This document shows, one piece after another, positions 36,014 to 44,760 of a stretch of 64,000 bases of DNA. The first letter of the stretch is position 1. Every line of letters starts with the position of its first letter. The stretch lies in contig JADILZ010000040.1 of the NCBI GenBank assembly GCA_017695065.1, positions 48,315 to 112,314 of the forward strand, read 5' to 3'. The DNA comes from Candidatus Cryptobacteroides excrementipullorum (lineage in GTDB: Bacteria; Bacteroidota; Bacteroidia; Bacteroidales; UBA932). The notes beneath the pieces are model-generated. The model had not been told where the DNA came from and made no database searches. It saw only the letters and a list, made by a program, of their open reading frames with translations. A program made the position numbers and the translations under genes.

Positions 36014-37537
36014 TCAGATCTCGCTGTGCACTTCGTGACCTTCAACGTATATTGCCGAGAACGGCCTTGCAGGGCAGAGGTTCTCGCAGGCCCCGCAGCC
36101 GATACATCTGGCGGTATTCACCACGGGAATTTTCGGAGAGTCCGGATCCGCAGGGTCATACGGGACCATCTGGATGGCTCCCGCAGGGCAGTGCCTTGCG
36201 CAGTTTCCACATTCGACACCGTCTGTAAGAGGTACGCAGTTCTCCTTTACCCATACAGCGTGACCTATCTGTATCGAGGACTTCTCCTCGGCAGTCACAG
36301 GATGTATCGCCCCGGCCGGGCAAACATCCGAGCACCGTGTGCACTCGGGGCGGCAGTATCCGCGCTCATAGGACATCTCCGGCTGCATCATGTCCAGGAG
36401 TCCTGTGGAAGGGCGCAGCACCTGGTTGGGACATACCGACACGCAGAGCTGGCAGGCGGTGCAGTGCCGGGCGAAGTTCCTGATTCCGAGGGCTCCGGCA
36501 GGGACTATCTTCACGGCCCTTTCCGGGACTTTCTTGCCCTCTATTGCCGCCAGGCCTCCATCGACTTTCTTCTCCTGGGCCCGGACAGTAGCGGTAGCTG
36601 CCATCAGTGCGGTGATGGACAGGAACTTGCGTCTGGAAGTGCCTGCGGCCGGAGAAGCTTGGCCGGATGCCGTAGCATCATGGTTCACTGTGCCGGACAA
36701 CGTATCTTTCCGTGAGCCGGCTGAGAAAGTGATGGCCCCGTGTGTGCATGTGCCGATGCAGTCAAAGCAGTCCACGCAGCGGCTGTAGTCTATGCTGTGG
36801 TTCACGTAGTCTATGCATGCCGCCTTGCATCCCCTGGTGCACAGGCTGCATGACTTGCATTTGGACTCGTCTATCCTTACCTTGAAAATCGAGAATCTGG
36901 AGAGGAACCCGAGGACTGTCCCCACGGGGCAGATGGTGTTGCAGTAGGTTCTGCTGTTCCTCCATGCCAGGAACACTATCACGATGAAAGTGACAACGGC
37001 TATGATGAAGGTAGGGATGCTCTTCAGCCATACTTCACTCTCATAGAAGGCATAGCTTCCGGCCCTTTCGGCAATATATGCCAGAAGGTTGTTGCCCCAC
37101 CGGTACAATGGGGAGAACAGGTTTGAGGCTATGCGTCCGTAAGAGCTGTACGGGGCCAGAAGCGCCACGAATGAGCCTACTCCTGCTATGAGGGCCGCCA
37201 CGAAAAGCACGAGCGTCCCGTAACGCAGCCAGGACTTTGCCGGCGAGTAGGAGAACCGCATCCTGTTTTTCCTGCCCCTTCTTCCGTTTATCCAGGAGAC
37301 AATGTCCTGGAACACCCCCATCGGGCAGATGACCGAGCAGTAGATACGGCCGAAAACGAGTGTGAGGGCGACGAGGAGAATCACCACGCCCAGATTGAGT
37401 GCCAGCAGAGCCGGCAGGAACTGTATTTTCGCCATCCATCCGAACCATGCGTGGATTGTCCCCGTGAAGTCGAGGAAAAGCAGGGTAATGATACAGAAAA
37501 ACAGTGTGGCAAGAGTGAGTCTGATTTTCTTCAACAT
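36014..37537 (-). CDS. NapH/NapG-like membrane polyferredoxin (fusion)
   Basis: A 507-residue protein. Residues 1-270 resemble NapH/CcoG membrane ferredoxins: helices at about 5-24, 43-63, 105-128 and 173-192, CysxxxCysPro motifs at 67-71 and 199-203, and cluster motifs CKSCSLCTRGC (227-237) and CVDCFDCIGTC (254-264). After a linker there is a second export-like segment, SRRKFLSITALMAATATVRA (301-320). Four more ferredoxin-type motifs follow, as in NapG: CTACQLCVSVCP, CTRCSDVCP, CGNCARHCP and CIGCGACENLCP. It should carry electrons from quinol through the membrane to periplasmic clusters. The aldo/keto reductase gene follows 64 bp downstream and is the likely partner. Confidence 0.87.
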   Translation of the reverse strand: MLKKIRLTLATLFFCIITLLFLDFTGTIHAWFGWMAKIQFLPALLALNLGVVILLVALTLVFGRIYCSVICPMGVFQDIVSWINGRRGRKNRMRFSYSPAKSWLRYGTLVLFVAALIAGVGSFVALLAPYSSYGRIASNLFSPLYRWGNNLLAYIAERAGSYAFYESEVWLKSIPTFIIAVVTFIVIVFLAWRNSRTYCNTICPVGTVLGFLSRFSIFKVRIDESKCKSCSLCTRGCKAACIDYVNHSIDYSRCVDCFDCIGTCTHGAITFSAGSRKDTLSGTVNHDATASGQASPAAGTSRRKFLSITALMAATATVRAQEKKVDGGLAAIEGKKVPERAVKIVPAGALGIRNFARHCTACQLCVSVCPNQVLRPSTGLLDMMQPEMSYERGYCRPECTRCSDVCPAGAIHPVTAEEKSSIQIGHAVWVKENCVPLTDGVECGNCARHCPAGAIQMVPYDPADPDSPKIPVVNTARCIGCGACENLCPARPFSAIYVEGHEVHSEI

Positions 37538-37574
37538 GCTTTCAGAGTTTAGATCCAGTGATTTATACCGGTTG

Positions 37575-37582
37575 CAAATATA
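37575..37582 (-). promoter_or_regulatory. -7 box TATATTTG for the polyferredoxin operon
   Basis: The complementary strand reads TATATTTG, an exact TAnnTTTG match 38 bp before the ATG at 37537. Confidence 0.5.
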
Positions 37583-37700
37583 CTATGCCACTGCCGAATA
37601 ACCTTACATGAATTACAGATTTTCAAGCATATTTTCCGGAAAAACACATCTGGTCCCGAAATTTCTCTGCGGAAAAGGTACAACATGTCATTTTTCTTCA

Positions 37701-37708
37701 TACATTTG
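37701..37708 (+). promoter_or_regulatory. -7 box TACATTTG for the efflux operon
   Basis: TACATTTG fits TAnnTTTG and lies 42 bp before the TetR ATG (37750). The predicted start of transcription, about 7 nt further, falls at the left edge of the palindrome at 37712-37735. Confidence 0.55.
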
Positions 37709-37711
37709 CCC

Positions 37712-37735
37712 ATGTTTAACAATGGTGTTAAACAT
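37712..37735. promoter_or_regulatory. Palindromic operator candidate for the TetR regulator
   Basis: ATGTTTAACA and TGTTAAACAT form a perfect 10-bp inverted repeat around ATGG, 24 bp in total. It begins 4 bp after the -7 box and ends 15 bp before the regulator ATG. TetR repressors bind such palindromes near their own start, so autoregulation of the whole efflux operon is expected. Confidence 0.65.
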
Positions 37736-37749
37736 ATTTGTCTATCATT

Positions 37750-38406
37750 ATGGTTGAATCAAGCGGACATACTTCCACGGAGCAGGCCATCCTCGATGCG
37801 GCCGAGGAGCTTTTCTTCGAAAAAGGCTACAAGCTCGCCACCACCACTGCCATAGCCGCGAGGGCCGGTGTCACCCATGCCATGCTGCATTATTATTTCA
37901 GGACCAAGGAGCAGATCTTCCTCAGGGTTCTGGACAAGAACATGAACGAGATGTTCGCAATGCTCCAGACCGTGATGTCGCCCGATCTCTCTGTCAAGGA
38001 AGTACTGAAGGAGGTGGTGGACCTTCATTATACTTTCCTTTCACGGCATGAGAAGCTGCCTTCCCTCATCCTCGAGATTGCCGGCACATACCCCGAACTG
38101 TTCCAGAGGTACAAGCCCAGGCTCTGTGAGACAGTCAGCACAGAGATCCTTAACCACAGGCTGAGGTTCGGGCGGGAGATGGAAGCCGGTACGATGAACA
38201 GGATAGACTGGCAGCAGATGATGTTCATGATCATCTCGATGAACCTTTCCACATATCTCGCACTCCCTGTCATGAGGAATGTCTTCGGGATGGGAGGGGA
38301 GCAGGAGAAGGCTTTTCTCGAAGAGAGAAAAAAGGAGATAATCAGGACATTGTATGCCAGGCTTTTCGGCAAGGACCTGCCGGAGGAGTCGGCTTTGCGG
38401 CAATGA
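37750..38406 (+). CDS. TetR/AcrR family transcriptional regulator
   Basis: A 218-residue TetR-type repressor. The N-terminal DNA-binding domain is typical: AILDAAEELFFEKGYKLATT, then IAARAGVTHAMLHYYFRTKEQ with the recognition helix. The C-terminal part is helical and variable, and would bind an inducer. ATG at 37750 is preferred; a TTG lies 12 bp upstream. It is the first gene of an operon ending in a complete ABC efflux system, and a perfect palindrome overlaps its probable transcription start. It most likely represses the operon until the exported compound binds. Confidence 0.92.
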   Translation: MVESSGHTSTEQAILDAAEELFFEKGYKLATTTAIAARAGVTHAMLHYYFRTKEQIFLRVLDKNMNEMFAMLQTVMSPDLSVKEVLKEVVDLHYTFLSRHEKLPSLILEIAGTYPELFQRYKPRLCETVSTEILNHRLRFGREMEAGTMNRIDWQQMMFMIISMNLSTYLALPVMRNVFGMGGEQEKAFLEERKKEIIRTLYARLFGKDLPEESALRQ

Positions 38407-38449
38407 GGGCAAAATTATACAGACTGACGTTATTTAAAATGTATTTTGT

Positions 38450-39748
38450 ATGATGGAAAAGATTGTACACGCAGGTGCGGTCCTGTTCCTTTCCCTGTTC
38501 CCGGCATCACTGGTGTCGGCCCGCTGCATCGACGGGGCTGATACGTCTGCAGTGGAGGTCACTCTGGAGGAATGTCTGGATATGGCCAGGGACAACTATC
38601 CTCAGATAAGGCAGCTCGGTCTTATAGACGCGACGGAGAAATATGACCTTGCGATAGCGTCTTCAAGCTGGATACCGCAGTTTTCCGTCTCCGGAAAGGC
38701 CACATGGCAGTCGGATGTGGTGGAGATGCCTTTCGAGATTCCGGGATTCGAGCTGGACATGCCGCATGACCAGTATTCGGTCAATGCCAACGTGACGCAG
38801 CACCTTTGGGACGGCGGGGCGAGCTCGAGTCAGAAGGAGGCTGTCAGGGCAGGGGCCGAAGTGCAGAGGAAGCAGACAGAAGTGACTCTTTACTCCGTGA
38901 AGGCGAGGGTCCAGAATGTCTATCTGGGTATCCTCCTTCTGGACGAGCAGATCAGGCAGAACAACCTCCTGATGGAGAGTCTGGAAAGGAATGCGGACGA
39001 GGTAATGGCCATGATTGACAACGGAATGGCCTACAGGTCGGACCTCGACATGGTGAACGTGAATATACTGGACTGCAGCCAGCAGACAGATGCGCTCAGA
39101 GCCGACAGGAAGGCGTATGTGAAGATGCTCGGCCTTCTGACGGGCCGTGACATGGAAGGGGTGGCGCTGGCCGTGCCGTCCGACGCGGGGCTGGTGGATA
39201 CAAGGTCTGTGCTCAGACCTGAGCTGGAGCTTTACGCCGCCAGGCTGCGCCAGAACGAGGCACAGATGAAGCAGCTCAACGCCAGGATTTCCCCGCAGTT
39301 CGACCTGACCCTCCAGGGCGGTTTCGGGCGTCCCGGGCTGAACATGCTCGAGAACGAGTTCGCGCCGATGTTCATCGCTGGGATAAAGATGCAGTGGAAC
39401 ATCGCTTCCCTCTATACCAGGAAAAACGACAAGCGTAAGATAGAGTCCCAGAAGCATGACATCGAGGTGGAGAAGGAGACATTCCTTTTCAACACTGAGC
39501 TGGATGCTACCCAGCAGCAGACAGAAGTGGACAAGGCCAGGATGATGCTGGAGAAGGATGACGAGATCATCAGGCTCCGCTCTTCCATCAGGCTTGCCGG
39601 GGAGGAGCAGTACCGCAACGGCACAATAAAGATGACAGACCTGATGGACATGATAGACGACGAGCACAATGCCAGGCTCGCACGCTCCGTCCACCATATC
39701 CAGTTGCTGATGGCTATCTACGACCTTAAGAACACCGTAGGGCAGTAG
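38450..39748 (+). CDS. TolC-family outer membrane efflux protein
   Basis: A 432-residue outer-membrane channel protein with a signal peptide (cut near VSARC). It has two repeats of long helices with short strands, such as VTLEECLDMARDNYPQIRQL at the start, and late coiled-coil segments (EKETFLFNTELDATQQQTEV region, SSIRLAGEEQYRNGTIKMTD). It should form the exit duct for the adaptor and ABC proteins encoded downstream. It lies 43 bp after the regulator. The sequence GACTGACGTTATTTAA between them resembles part of the intergenic repeat. A 182-bp repeat-bearing gap separates it from the adaptor gene. Confidence 0.92.
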   Translation: MMEKIVHAGAVLFLSLFPASLVSARCIDGADTSAVEVTLEECLDMARDNYPQIRQLGLIDATEKYDLAIASSSWIPQFSVSGKATWQSDVVEMPFEIPGFELDMPHDQYSVNANVTQHLWDGGASSSQKEAVRAGAEVQRKQTEVTLYSVKARVQNVYLGILLLDEQIRQNNLLMESLERNADEVMAMIDNGMAYRSDLDMVNVNILDCSQQTDALRADRKAYVKMLGLLTGRDMEGVALAVPSDAGLVDTRSVLRPELELYAARLRQNEAQMKQLNARISPQFDLTLQGGFGRPGLNMLENEFAPMFIAGIKMQWNIASLYTRKNDKRKIESQKHDIEVEKETFLFNTELDATQQQTEVDKARMMLEKDDEIIRLRSSIRLAGEEQYRNGTIKMTDLMDMIDDEHNARLARSVHHIQLLMAIYDLKNTVGQ

Positions 39749-39759
39749 GATTGGCTCAT

Positions 39760-39919
39760 CAGCCCCACCGGGGCTGTCACCGTCAGGTGACTGGGGGTGG
39801 ACAGACAGGATTTCTGCCTGTCATAAATGATAAAATATTGATTTTCAGGATAATATTGTTAAACATAAATTCGTCGAACTGACGTTAATATAAACATAAA
39901 TTCATCGGACAGACGTTAA
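39760..39919 (-). repeat. Intergenic repeat, copy A (inverted, between the TolC and HlyD genes)
   Basis: Read on the minus strand it begins with two tandem versions of the 31-bp end unit (TTTAACGTCTGTCCGATGAA, then TTAACGTCAGTTCGACGAAT). The core continues almost identically to 49964-50032 (67 of 69 bases). A 26-bp block at 39787-39812 is identical to 50071-50096. It ends with GTGACAGCCCCGGTGGGGC. The right-hand inverted terminus of copies B and C is missing. Confidence 0.75.
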
Positions 39920-39930
39920 ATCAGAACGAT

Positions 39931-40827
39931 ATGGACTTTAGGAGAATGATTGCGGCAGCAGTACTGCCGATTATGGCCGCAGGATGCGGGAACCGGGACA
40001 TCGAATTCGATGCCTGCGGACAGATTGATGCCACCGATGTCACCGTGTCGGCCGAGAGCAGCGGGAGGATACTTTCCCTCGGCATAGAGGAGGGTGACAA
40101 GATTGTCGCCGGGCAGTTGCTCGGGGCGATAGATTCGGTACAGATATGGCTGCAGAAGAAAGAACTTCAGGAACGCAAGGAAGGGGCGCGCTCAAGGATA
40201 GTGGACATCGGGAAGCAGATAGCTCCTTCCGTCTCGCAGCTGGAGAACCTGAAGAAGGACCACGGACGTTTCGTGTCCCTGCTATCCAAAGATGCCGGTA
40301 CACGCAAGCAGCTGGATGACAACGAGTCGCAGATTGCCGTGCTTGAAGGTCAGATTGCTGCGCAGAAGCAGACATACGAGCAGAACAACGATGCCACGAT
40401 GTCAGAGATCGGCATGTACGATGTGCAGATAGCACAGAGGGAGGACCAGCTCCGCAAATGCAGGATAACGGCTCCCGTGAGCGGGACCGTGCTGACGAAA
40501 TATGCCGAGGCGGGGGAGACTGTCGTATCAGGCAAGCCTCTTTTCAAGGTGGCTGATATGGACAGGGTCTTCGTCCGTGCCTACTTCACCACAGCCCAGC
40601 TCGCATCCCTGTCTGTCGGGGACAAGGTCACTGTCATCCCGGATGACGGCACCGCCTCTCCCAAGGAGTATGAAGGGACTGTGACATGGATATCCGACGA
40701 GGCGGAATTCACCCCGAAGAATATCCAGACAAGGGATGAGAGGGCCGACCTCGTGTATGCGGTCAAGGTATCTCTCGTGAATGACGGGAATCTCAGACTC
40801 GGCATGTATGCGTATGTAAGAAAATGA
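39931..40827 (+). CDS. HlyD-family periplasmic adaptor (membrane fusion protein), lipoprotein
   Basis: A 298-residue adaptor with a lipobox: MDFRRMIAAAVLPIMAAGCG ends at Cys19. The lipoyl-like domain is split around a coiled coil. Its first part is VSAESSGRILSLGIEEGDKI, the hairpin spans about residues 75-165, and its second part is CRITAPVSGTVLTKYAEAGE. A beta-barrel domain follows (YFTTAQLASLSVGDKVTVIPDDG region). This is the YbhG/EmrA-like layout linking inner-membrane permeases to TolC. It ends in an ATGA overlap with the first ATPase gene. Its upstream region is a repeat, which may carry or disrupt local signals. Confidence 0.92.
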   Translation: MDFRRMIAAAVLPIMAAGCGNRDIEFDACGQIDATDVTVSAESSGRILSLGIEEGDKIVAGQLLGAIDSVQIWLQKKELQERKEGARSRIVDIGKQIAPSVSQLENLKKDHGRFVSLLSKDAGTRKQLDDNESQIAVLEGQIAAQKQTYEQNNDATMSEIGMYDVQIAQREDQLRKCRITAPVSGTVLTKYAEAGETVVSGKPLFKVADMDRVFVRAYFTTAQLASLSVGDKVTVIPDDGTASPKEYEGTVTWISDEAEFTPKNIQTRDERADLVYAVKVSLVNDGNLRLGMYAYVRK

Positions 40828-41744
40828 ATGCCATAGAAATACATAACATAGGCAAAAGTTACGGAAAGGTACGTGCGCTTTCCGGAATTTCGCTCCAGGT
40901 GAAGAAAGGCGAGATATTCGGACTTATCGGTCCGGACGGGGCGGGGAAGACCACTCTGTTCCGTATCCTCACCACCCTGCTTCTCGCGGATGAAGGTACC
41001 GCCACTGTGGCCGGGCTTGACGTGAGGAAGGACTATGCCGGTATCAGGCGCCTGATCGGATATATGCCTGGAAGGTTCTCCCTGTACCAGGATCTGAGCG
41101 TGGAAGAGAACCTGGAATTCTTCGCCACTGTCTTCGGGACCACCGTCGCGGAGAACTATGATGTGATCAAGGACATCTATTCGCAGATAGAGCCTTTCAA
41201 GGACCGCCGTGCAGGCGCACTTTCCGGAGGTATGAAGCAGAAGCTCGCACTGAGCTGCGCTCTTGTGCACAAGCCTTCCGTCCTGTTTCTCGACGAGCCT
41301 ACCACGGGAGTGGATGCGGTGAGCAGGCGTGACTTCTGGAACATGCTCGCCCGTATCAAGGCCTCGGGCGTCACCATATTTGTCTCCACACCGTACATGG
41401 ACGAGGCATCTCTGTGCGACAGGGTCGCGCTGATAATGCACGGGAAGATCATCGACTCGGGAACCCCTGCCGGTATAGTGTCGAAATACCCTTATACCCT
41501 GCTGTCCGTCAAGGGGACGCCTATGTACCCGCTGCTGAAATACCTGCGCGGGAAGAAAGGCGTGATCGGATGCTTCTCGTTCGGTGCCGTGCACCATGTC
41601 TCAATAGACAGCCGGGAGACCTGCGCGGATGATATCCTTGCCTGCATTTCCGCGGCTGGCTTCAAGGACTGCGAAGTGCATGAGACCAGTCCGGGTATAG
41701 AGGACTGCTTCATGGACCTGGCCGGACGGGACCATAAGGAATGA
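40824..41744 (+). CDS. ABC transporter ATP-binding protein (YbhF N-half-like)
   Basis: A 306-residue ABC ATPase. Walker A is GPDGAGKTT, the signature is LSGGMKQKL and Walker B is VLFLDEPTTGVD, all intact. A C-terminal extension of about 90 residues follows the nucleotide-binding domain. It resembles the first half of the tandem ATPase YbhF, whereas here the two halves are separate genes. It overlaps the adaptor gene by ATGA and is 16 bp from the second ATPase. It energises export by the two permeases. Confidence 0.93.
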   Translation: MNAIEIHNIGKSYGKVRALSGISLQVKKGEIFGLIGPDGAGKTTLFRILTTLLLADEGTATVAGLDVRKDYAGIRRLIGYMPGRFSLYQDLSVEENLEFFATVFGTTVAENYDVIKDIYSQIEPFKDRRAGALSGGMKQKLALSCALVHKPSVLFLDEPTTGVDAVSRRDFWNMLARIKASGVTIFVSTPYMDEASLCDRVALIMHGKIIDSGTPAGIVSKYPYTLLSVKGTPMYPLLKYLRGKKGVIGCFSFGAVHHVSIDSRETCADDILACISAAGFKDCEVHETSPGIEDCFMDLAGRDHKE

Positions 41745-41760
41745 TATATAGAATAGAACA

Positions 41761-42498
41761 ATGGAGAACGTTATCGAAATACACGGACTTACCAAGAAAT
41801 TCGGGAACTTCACCGCAGTGGACAACATAAGCTTCAATGTCCGCAAAGGGGAGATCTTCGGCTTCCTCGGGGCGAACGGTGCCGGCAAGACCACGGCCAT
41901 GAGAATACTCTGCGGACTTAGCGTGCCTACTTCCGGAGGAGGGACCGTGGCCGGATATGACATTGTCCGGGAACCGGAGAAGATAAAGAGGCACATCGGG
42001 TACATGAGCCAGAAGTTCTCATTGTACTCGGACCTGAAGGTGTGGGAGAACATAAGGCTTTTCGGCGGTATTTATGGCTTGTCAGACAAGCAGATAGCAT
42101 CGAGGACAGAAGATATTCTCTCGGGGCTGGGCATGGAGGACGTGCGGAACTCCTTCGTTTCTTCCCTGCCTCTGGGGTGGAAGCAGAAGCTTTCTTTCAG
42201 CATAGCCATGATACATGACCCGCGCATAGTGTTCCTGGACGAGCCTACCGGGGGTGTGGATCCCGAGACGAGGCGGAGGTTCTGGGAGCTGATTTATGAG
42301 GCAACCTCCAAGGGGGTGACCGTGTTTGTCACCACGCACTACATGGACGAGGCCGAATACTGCGACCGTGTCTCCATCATGGTGGACGGGAGGATAGAGG
42401 CGCTCGACTCCCCGGCGGAGCTCAAGCGCATGTACGGTGCGTCTGGCATGGATGCAGTATTCAGGATGCTGGCCGGAAGGGCCAGGAGGGAAGAATAG
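41761..42498 (+). CDS. ABC transporter ATP-binding protein (YbhF C-half-like)
   Basis: A 245-residue ABC ATPase. Walker A is GANGAGKTT and Walker B is IVFLDEPTGGVD. The signature reads LPLGWKQKL instead of LSGGxxQ, as is usual for the second ATPase domain of YbhF-type transporters. The pair is therefore probably asymmetric, with one canonical and one modified signature site. It lies 12 bp before the first permease gene. Confidence 0.92.
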   Translation: MENVIEIHGLTKKFGNFTAVDNISFNVRKGEIFGFLGANGAGKTTAMRILCGLSVPTSGGGTVAGYDIVREPEKIKRHIGYMSQKFSLYSDLKVWENIRLFGGIYGLSDKQIASRTEDILSGLGMEDVRNSFVSSLPLGWKQKLSFSIAMIHDPRIVFLDEPTGGVDPETRRRFWELIYEATSKGVTVFVTTHYMDEAEYCDRVSIMVDGRIEALDSPAELKRMYGASGMDAVFRMLAGRARREE

Positions 42499-42510
42499 GA
42501 GGACGATCAG

Positions 42511-43623
42511 ATGAAAGAGTTTGCCGCATTTGTAAAAAAGGAGTTCAGGCATATCCTGAGGGACAAGAGGACAATCCTGATTGTCCTGATCATGCCTGTG
42601 GTGCAGATGATACTGTTCGGGTATGCGGTCAGGACAGAGATAGAGCATGCACGTGTGGATGTCGTGGGGGATATGGCCGATCCTGCCGTGAGGAAGATTG
42701 TGGACAGGATAGACAACAACAGGTATCTGGACATAAACGGGATACTTCCTTCCACCGGGCTGATAGCCTCCAGGTTCCAGAAGAACGAGGCTGATGTGGC
42801 AGTATGCTTCGGCAGGGACTTCGGGGAGGAGCTCCGCAAGACAGGGCGGGGGAGCGTCAAGATAATAGGCGACGGGTCAGATCCCAACTCCGCCCAGATG
42901 ATAGTGAACTATGTCATCGGTGTGCTGCAGAGCGAGCAGACGGAGATTTCAGCCGGGCTTTCCGGACAGGACGGTACGGGTTCATTCGCCCCGTCGGTGC
43001 ATCTGATGTACAACCCTGCCATGAAGTCGGCATACAATTTCGTTCCGGGGGTCATGGGACTCATCCTCATGATAATATGCTCGATGATGACATCAGTGTC
43101 GATAGTCAGGGAGAAGGAGACCGGGACTATGGAGCTGCTGCTTGTGTCGCCTGTGAAGCCGATGTGGATCATAGTCAGCAAGGTACTGCCTTATCTTCTC
43201 GTTTCCACGGTCAATTTCATAACCATCCTCATCCTGTCCAGGTACATGATGGGTGTTCCTCTGCGCGGCAGCCTGATGCTTCTTTCCGGGGTGGCTGTCC
43301 TGTTCGTGTTCACGTCACTCTCTCTCGGACTTCTCATCTCGGTGGTGGCGTCCACCCAGAAATCGGCCCTGCTCCTGTCCGGGATGGGACTGATGATGCC
43401 TACTGTCCTGCTTTCCGGTATTATCTTCCCGTGTGAGAACATGCCGGGCATCCTGCAGTGCCTGTCCCATCTTATCCCTGCCAAGTGGTTCATCATCATG
43501 GTGAAGAAGATAATGATACAGGGGGCCGGCTTCCCTTATATCCTCAAGGAGTTCAGCATACTTGCCGGCATGACGGCTTTCCTGCTTGCAGTGAGCGTCA
43601 AGAAATTCAGAATAAGACTGTGA
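42511..43623 (+). CDS. ABC-2 type permease 1 (YbhS/YbhR-like)
   Basis: A 370-residue inner-membrane permease. One helix near the N-terminus (TILIVLIMPVVQMILFGYAV) is followed by a large extracytoplasmic loop of about 140 residues. Five more helices lie in the last half, including VMGLILMIICSMMTSVS and REKETGTMELLLVSPV between them. This is the ABC-2 layout of drug and lipid exporters. It lies 24 bp before a second permease of identical length; the two probably form a heterodimer. Confidence 0.92.
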   Translation: MKEFAAFVKKEFRHILRDKRTILIVLIMPVVQMILFGYAVRTEIEHARVDVVGDMADPAVRKIVDRIDNNRYLDINGILPSTGLIASRFQKNEADVAVCFGRDFGEELRKTGRGSVKIIGDGSDPNSAQMIVNYVIGVLQSEQTEISAGLSGQDGTGSFAPSVHLMYNPAMKSAYNFVPGVMGLILMIICSMMTSVSIVREKETGTMELLLVSPVKPMWIIVSKVLPYLLVSTVNFITILILSRYMMGVPLRGSLMLLSGVAVLFVFTSLSLGLLISVVASTQKSALLLSGMGLMMPTVLLSGIIFPCENMPGILQCLSHLIPAKWFIIMVKKIMIQGAGFPYILKEFSILAGMTAFLLAVSVKKFRIRL

Positions 43624-43647
43624 TTAAACGGAAGAAAAAGGTTTGCC

Positions 43648-44760
43648 ATGTGGAAATATTTGATTGAGAAGGAATTCAAGCAGTTTTTCAGAGATCCGAT
43701 GCTGCCCAGGATAGTGATAGTATTCCCTATCGTCATGATGCTGGTCTTCCCTTTCGCGGCCAACATGGAGATAAGGAACATCAACCTGGTGGTAGTGGAC
43801 AATGACCGCACCGACCTTTCAGCAGAGCTTGTGGAGAAGTGTACCGAATCCGGATATTTCCGGCTGAAGGATGTGTGCAGCGATCCCCGTGCCGCCCAGG
43901 AGATGATGGACAAGAACACTGTAGATGCCATCCTTACCATAGAGAACGGGTTCAGCCGGAGCGTTGTCACCGGGGAGGGCTTGCCTGTCGGAATAAAGGT
44001 CAATACGGTCAACGGCACGAAGGGCAGCATCGGCTCGCAGTACCTTTCAAACTGCGTAATGATGTTCATGCAGTCTCTTCAGGGAGGGAACGCCGCCTCT
44101 CAGGACAGCTCATCCGGCGCAGTGATCGACGCTGCCCCGAAATACTACTACAACCCCTACATGGACTACAAGGTCTTCATGGTACCGGCCCTGATAGTTA
44201 TCGCTGTGACTATGGTGACCGGGTTCTTCCCTGCGCTCAACATAGTGGGCGAGAAAGAGGCGGGGACTATCGAGCAGATGAACGTCTCCCCGATAAGCAA
44301 GACCTCATTCATCGTATGCAAGATGATCCCGTACTGGGTGATCACCTTCTTCATGCTGGGGATGTGCCTGCTGATAGCGTGGCTCGTGTTCGGGTATGTG
44401 TGCAGGGGCAGCCTGTGGGGTGTGGTCCTGTTCACCGTCCTGCACATCATGGTGACGGCAGGACTCGGCCTGCTGATCTCCAACTATAGCGAGAATGCGC
44501 AGCAGGCCATGTTCATCATGATGTTCTTCGTGCTGATATTCATGCTCATGAGCGGAGTGTTCACCCCTGTCTCCTCAATGCCGGAATGGGCACGTGCCAT
44601 AACATACGCCAATCCTCTGCGCTACTATGCCGATGCCATGCGCGCCATCTTCCTGAAGGGAAGCTCGGTGGCTGATGTATGGTATGATGCTGCAGGGCTT
44701 CTCGGCATCGGGTCCTTGGCCCTGACGTGGGCAATCCTCAGCTACAGGAAGACCTCCTGA
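43648..44760 (+). CDS. ABC-2 type permease 2
   Basis: A 370-residue permease with the same plan as its neighbour: N-terminal helix (MLPRIVIVFPIVMMLVFPFA), long extracytoplasmic loop to about residue 165, then GEKEAGTIEQMNVSPI and five further helices ending in a helix near GLLGIGSLALTWAIL. It closes the efflux operon. Its last 19 bases overlap the 3' end of the convergent DUF169 gene, so transcription of the two genes meets head-on without a visible terminator. Confidence 0.92.
   Translation: MWKYLIEKEFKQFFRDPMLPRIVIVFPIVMMLVFPFAANMEIRNINLVVVDNDRTDLSAELVEKCTESGYFRLKDVCSDPRAAQEMMDKNTVDAILTIENGFSRSVVTGEGLPVGIKVNTVNGTKGSIGSQYLSNCVMMFMQSLQGGNAASQDSSSGAVIDAAPKYYYNPYMDYKVFMVPALIVIAVTMVTGFFPALNIVGEKEAGTIEQMNVSPISKTSFIVCKMIPYWVITFFMLGMCLLIAWLVFGYVCRGSLWGVVLFTVLHIMVTAGLGLLISNYSENAQQAMFIMMFFVLIFMLMSGVFTPVSSMPEWARAITYANPLRYYADAMRAIFLKGSSVADVWYDAAGLLGIGSLALTWAILSYRKTS

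Noticed and set aside
39861..39919. A small CRISPR array suggested by the doubled 31-bp unit
   Set aside because: There are only two diverged, directly adjacent units, no unique spacers and no cas genes nearby.
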